A DNA stretch of 17,824 bases, taken from positions 1 to 17,824 of the forward strand of contig JALLAP010000496.1 in the NCBI GenBank assembly GCA_036939355.1, written 5' to 3'. The notes under the pieces were generated by a model that was given only the letters and a program-made list of their open reading frames with translations, was not told the origin of the DNA and ran no database searches. A program made the position numbers and the translations under genes. Position 1 is the stretch's first letter; each line of letters opens with the position of its first letter. Shown in pieces: positions 15,814-17,824 of this stretch. Source of the stretch: Thalassiosira profunda (lineage: Eukaryota; Bacillariophyta; Thalassiosirophyceae; Thalassiosirales; Thalassiosiraceae).

Positions 15814-15944
15814 GTAATCAGGGACGTCGAACTATTCCCGCCCTCGTCTTCAGAGAGCAGCGAATGGTATTGAGGTCAAAGATCAATAAGCCCATTGAGG
15901 TATTGATGCAAAACAGATGAATGAACTGGCAGCTAGCTTTCAGC

Positions 15945-16197
15945 TCATTTCTCGCTCCACCAATTCCCATCCCAATCCAGAGCGATGCGGGTCCCAACGG
16001 CAACTGACTTGTCTCCCAGAAAACAGTCTTTGCCCAACTCCGTCCAGGATGATTTGGCCATTGTATCCTTGTCGCCGTTTACCACTCGCAGCCGGGGAAT
16101 GTTGAGGAAATCGAAGATGCATCNATTTGGCCATTGTATCCTTGTCGCCGTTTACCACTCGCAGCCGGGGAATGTTGAGGAAATCGAAGATGCATCC
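15945..16197 (-). pseudogene. Probable displaced C-terminal frame of the right-edge gene
   Basis: When the 72-nt repeat plus N is collapsed, the minus strand is open for 59 codons from just after a TGA (16200-16198) to a TGA at 15947-15945. It reads as good protein sequence: IFDFLNIPRLRVVNGDKD, then SSWTELGKDCFLGDK and VGTRIALDWDGNWWSEK. It is offset by one base from the upstream coding frame. A one-base indel near 16195-16200, right at the end of the contig overlap, would join the two. A natural frameshift or a chance ORF is also possible. Confidence 0.5.
16052..16196. repeat. Assembly junction: 72-nt exact direct repeat around a single N (16124)
   Basis: Copy 1 is 16052-16123 and copy 2 is 16125-16196, identical, with the N between. 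This is the same artefact as at 11987 and 12677. It covers the 3' end of the right-edge gene and makes that end uncertain. Confidence 0.93.
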
Positions 16198-17824
16198 TCA
16201 AGGGAAGAAGTGTCGAAGTACAACCGACACGCTTCTTCCACGGAATCGAACCCATCTAGGCCGCGACGCCTTCTCTTCGCCTTGGCGATGCCAGACACCA
16301 TGAATTGAATGGAATTCCACGGATTGCTTCGCTGAAGCGAAAACAAGCTTGCATCTGACGCTATGCCCAAGTTGTCCCAGCCATATTTCTCGATAAATTG
16401 GCCCAGTGACGGCTCCATGAGGTCCATCAAGCTTCTGTTCTCCATATCTCCAAACAACTTTGCTCGTGTTGACCTTTTCAGATATCGGAGTTTCAGCCCC
16501 GACGAGGACTCGTACCTCGTGCAACCTTCCTTCCATAATACGGTCTTCGAGAAGAATGAGGCAATACCTCTTTGTTTCTTTGTTGCATTCAGCCTCTCCA
16601 GCTCCCAAATGCGGTTGGACACCAACGAGCTGTTTCCGAAGATGGCAGTCAGATTTTTCTCCGTTGCAAGGCCTGCGTGGAACAATGCATCGATCACATT
16701 GGTCACATCCGGAAGCCACCCAGAGACAAGCTTTATCTTCTTGGGCACAATGTCCTCTGAAACGACCTTGACGTCATATCTCGTCAGAGAGAAGCCAAAA
16801 AACGCGTCGTCGTCCGGGAGAGGCGGCGGGTGCACAAATGTGTGTGGGCTCAACTCTGGCGGAAGCTGACCCAAAGCAGCATGGGCGGCAAGGAACCGTT
16901 TGTTTCCTTCCTTGCTCTTATCGATCCATTCCTCCGCGCAGACATGGCTCCTGTAAAAGTAGGACTGCGCCAATCGCCGTTCGAACAAGAGGCACTGCAA
17001 CAATTCATGTGAAAACGAATCCCGAACGAACCTGTCCATCTGGCAAGTATCGTCAGCATCCATGTCAGTCAAGAAATCTTCAAAGCAGTAGGAGCCTTTT
17101 TCGCAGATCTGCATGGCATCTGTAACAAATTCTGTAGCACTCTTGAACTGCGTGAAGCACCGGCTCAGCGCCGAGTATCCAGCTATTGCATTCAGCTTTG
17201 TCGCGGCTGCCCCATAATAAGGTGCAACGAAGTGCTTGCGTCGAACCTTGAGGACTTCTTCTAGCTGATTCACATCTGATGCCCATCTATCACAGACCGT
17301 CATTCTAGCCGCACTCTGGGCATTGGCTTTCTGGAGCTGTTGTATTTTCTGCTTCCCCTCCCTTAGCGCAACATTGACCTGTTCAAAGTGCCCACTATCC
17401 AAGAACACCTCCGAGCATCCGTGGATTTGGCCAAAACAATCTGACAAGTTGGTGGGAACGAAGAACTCAAGTACTTCAAGTGCTTGTCCCAGGTACCACT
17501 CCTCTTCATAATTCAGCCACCGTTTGTTCAAACCCACGTATTCACCGATTAGATTCAAGCAGTCCTCGTTGTCCACGCCATTCTCCCGCAGTAGCCTCAG
17601 ATTTTCCATGTTCAGATGAAGCACGTACTTGAGAATGAAAATGTAGCTCAGAGACAGATACGGAAAGCTTCTGTAATCCAAGCAGTGGTCGTAACAGAAG
17701 GATTCGGATATGTCTTTGCATTGGACCTCACTGGGAAACCGAACGATGTCGTCGTAGGCGGTGGACAGACACTGGCGCTCTCCCCGCTCTGCAAAGTGGC
17801 AGCAATGCCAGTACAGTTCCTCGT
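16152..17824 (-). CDS. Cys-rich protein with a PIP-box-like motif, unknown family (runs off right edge)
   Basis: The frame is open from the right edge (556 codons visible) to a TAA at 16154-16152. The true start lies outside the window. I do not recognise the family. The edge-proximal part is rich in Cys and His (YWHCCHF, RQCLS, VQCKD, SFCYDHC), which suggests a zinc-binding region. A mostly helical body follows, with several Cys (GSYCFEDFLTDMDADDTCQM). Farther along, KKQRGIASFFSK contains Q-x-x-I-x-x-F-F, the PCNA-interacting (PIP box) pattern, encoded at 16551-16574. Next come a basic stretch (KLRYLKRSTRAKLF), the segment QFIEKYGWDNLGI and a KAKRRRRG cluster that could be a nuclear localisation signal. 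The last residues before TAA (LEDASSISSTFPGCEW) are doubtful, because they overlap an assembly junction and a better frame lies one base away. A nuclear, DNA-associated role is a tentative inference. Confidence 0.7.
   Translation of the reverse strand, partial: EELYWHCCHFAERGERQCLSTAYDDIVRFPSEVQCKDISESFCYDHCLDYRSFPYLSLSYIFILKYVLHLNMENLRLLRENGVDNEDCLNLIGEYVGLNKRWLNYEEEWYLGQALEVLEFFVPTNLSDCFGQIHGCSEVFLDSGHFEQVNVALREGKQKIQQLQKANAQSAARMTVCDRWASDVNQLEEVLKVRRKHFVAPYYGAAATKLNAIAGYSALSRCFTQFKSATEFVTDAMQICEKGSYCFEDFLTDMDADDTCQMDRFVRDSFSHELLQCLLFERRLAQSYFYRSHVCAEEWIDKSKEGNKRFLAAHAALGQLPPELSPHTFVHPPPLPDDDAFFGFSLTRYDVKVVSEDIVPKKIKLVSGWLPDVTNVIDALFHAGLATEKNLTAIFGNSSLVSNRIWELERLNATKKQRGIASFFSKTVLWKEGCTRYESSSGLKLRYLKRSTRAKLFGDMENRSLMDLMEPSLGQFIEKYGWDNLGIASDASLFSLQRSNPWNSIQFMVSGIAKAKRRRRGLDGFDSVEEACRLYFDTSSLEDASSISSTFPGCEW

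Noticed and set aside
11915..16196. The three exact repeats as biological tandem repeats or mobile-element target duplications
   Set aside because: Each pair abuts a single N with perfect identity, and collapsing the first two repairs a reading frame, so unmerged contig ends explain them.

Overview
This is nuclear DNA from a eukaryote, most likely a stramenopile alga and probably a diatom (inference, moderate confidence). Genes are close together on both strands and are mostly intronless. The three introns I can define are 163-187 nt long, begin GTGAG and end CAG. Mediator subunit 7, eIF4B and a WW-less Pin1 parvulin show that it is eukaryotic. The stramenopile guess rests on the C-x2-H ... 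C-x2-C 'GRC..HP' modules, which I recall as common in diatom proteins, and on the BTB/TLDc architecture.

Layout, left to right: an acidic low-complexity protein cut by the left edge (-); a 1.3 kb divergent intergenic region; an unrecognised coiled-coil protein (+); a BTB-TLDc-BTB protein with a SAM domain nested inside its second BTB (-); MED7 with one intron (-); a short divergent promoter; a protein with two Cys/His modules and MORN repeats (+); a Pin1-type prolyl isomerase with one intron (-); a 790-aa multi-pass membrane protein of unknown family (-); a 1.2 kb divergent region containing a decayed tandem duplication of the membrane protein's 5' end; eIF4B with one intron inside its RRM (+); and a Cys-rich unknown protein with a PCNA-binding-like motif, cut by the right edge (-).

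The assembly has three single-N junctions, at 11987, 12677 and 16124. Each is flanked by an exact direct repeat (72, 61 and 72 nt). These are unmerged contig ends, not biological repeats. Removing one copy plus the N at the first two junctions restores one continuous frame for the membrane protein. The third lies at the 3' end of the last gene, next to an apparent frame break that probably hides about 58 further residues.

The genes do not form an obvious pathway. They are housekeeping functions (transcription, translation initiation, phospho-prolyl isomerisation) mixed with lineage-specific proteins. The most notable items are the SAM-in-BTB nesting, the duplicated 5' region with an 11-codon mini-ORF, and short elements shared between promoters or between a promoter and an intron. 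I found no mobile element, CRISPR array, tRNA, rRNA or viral gene.
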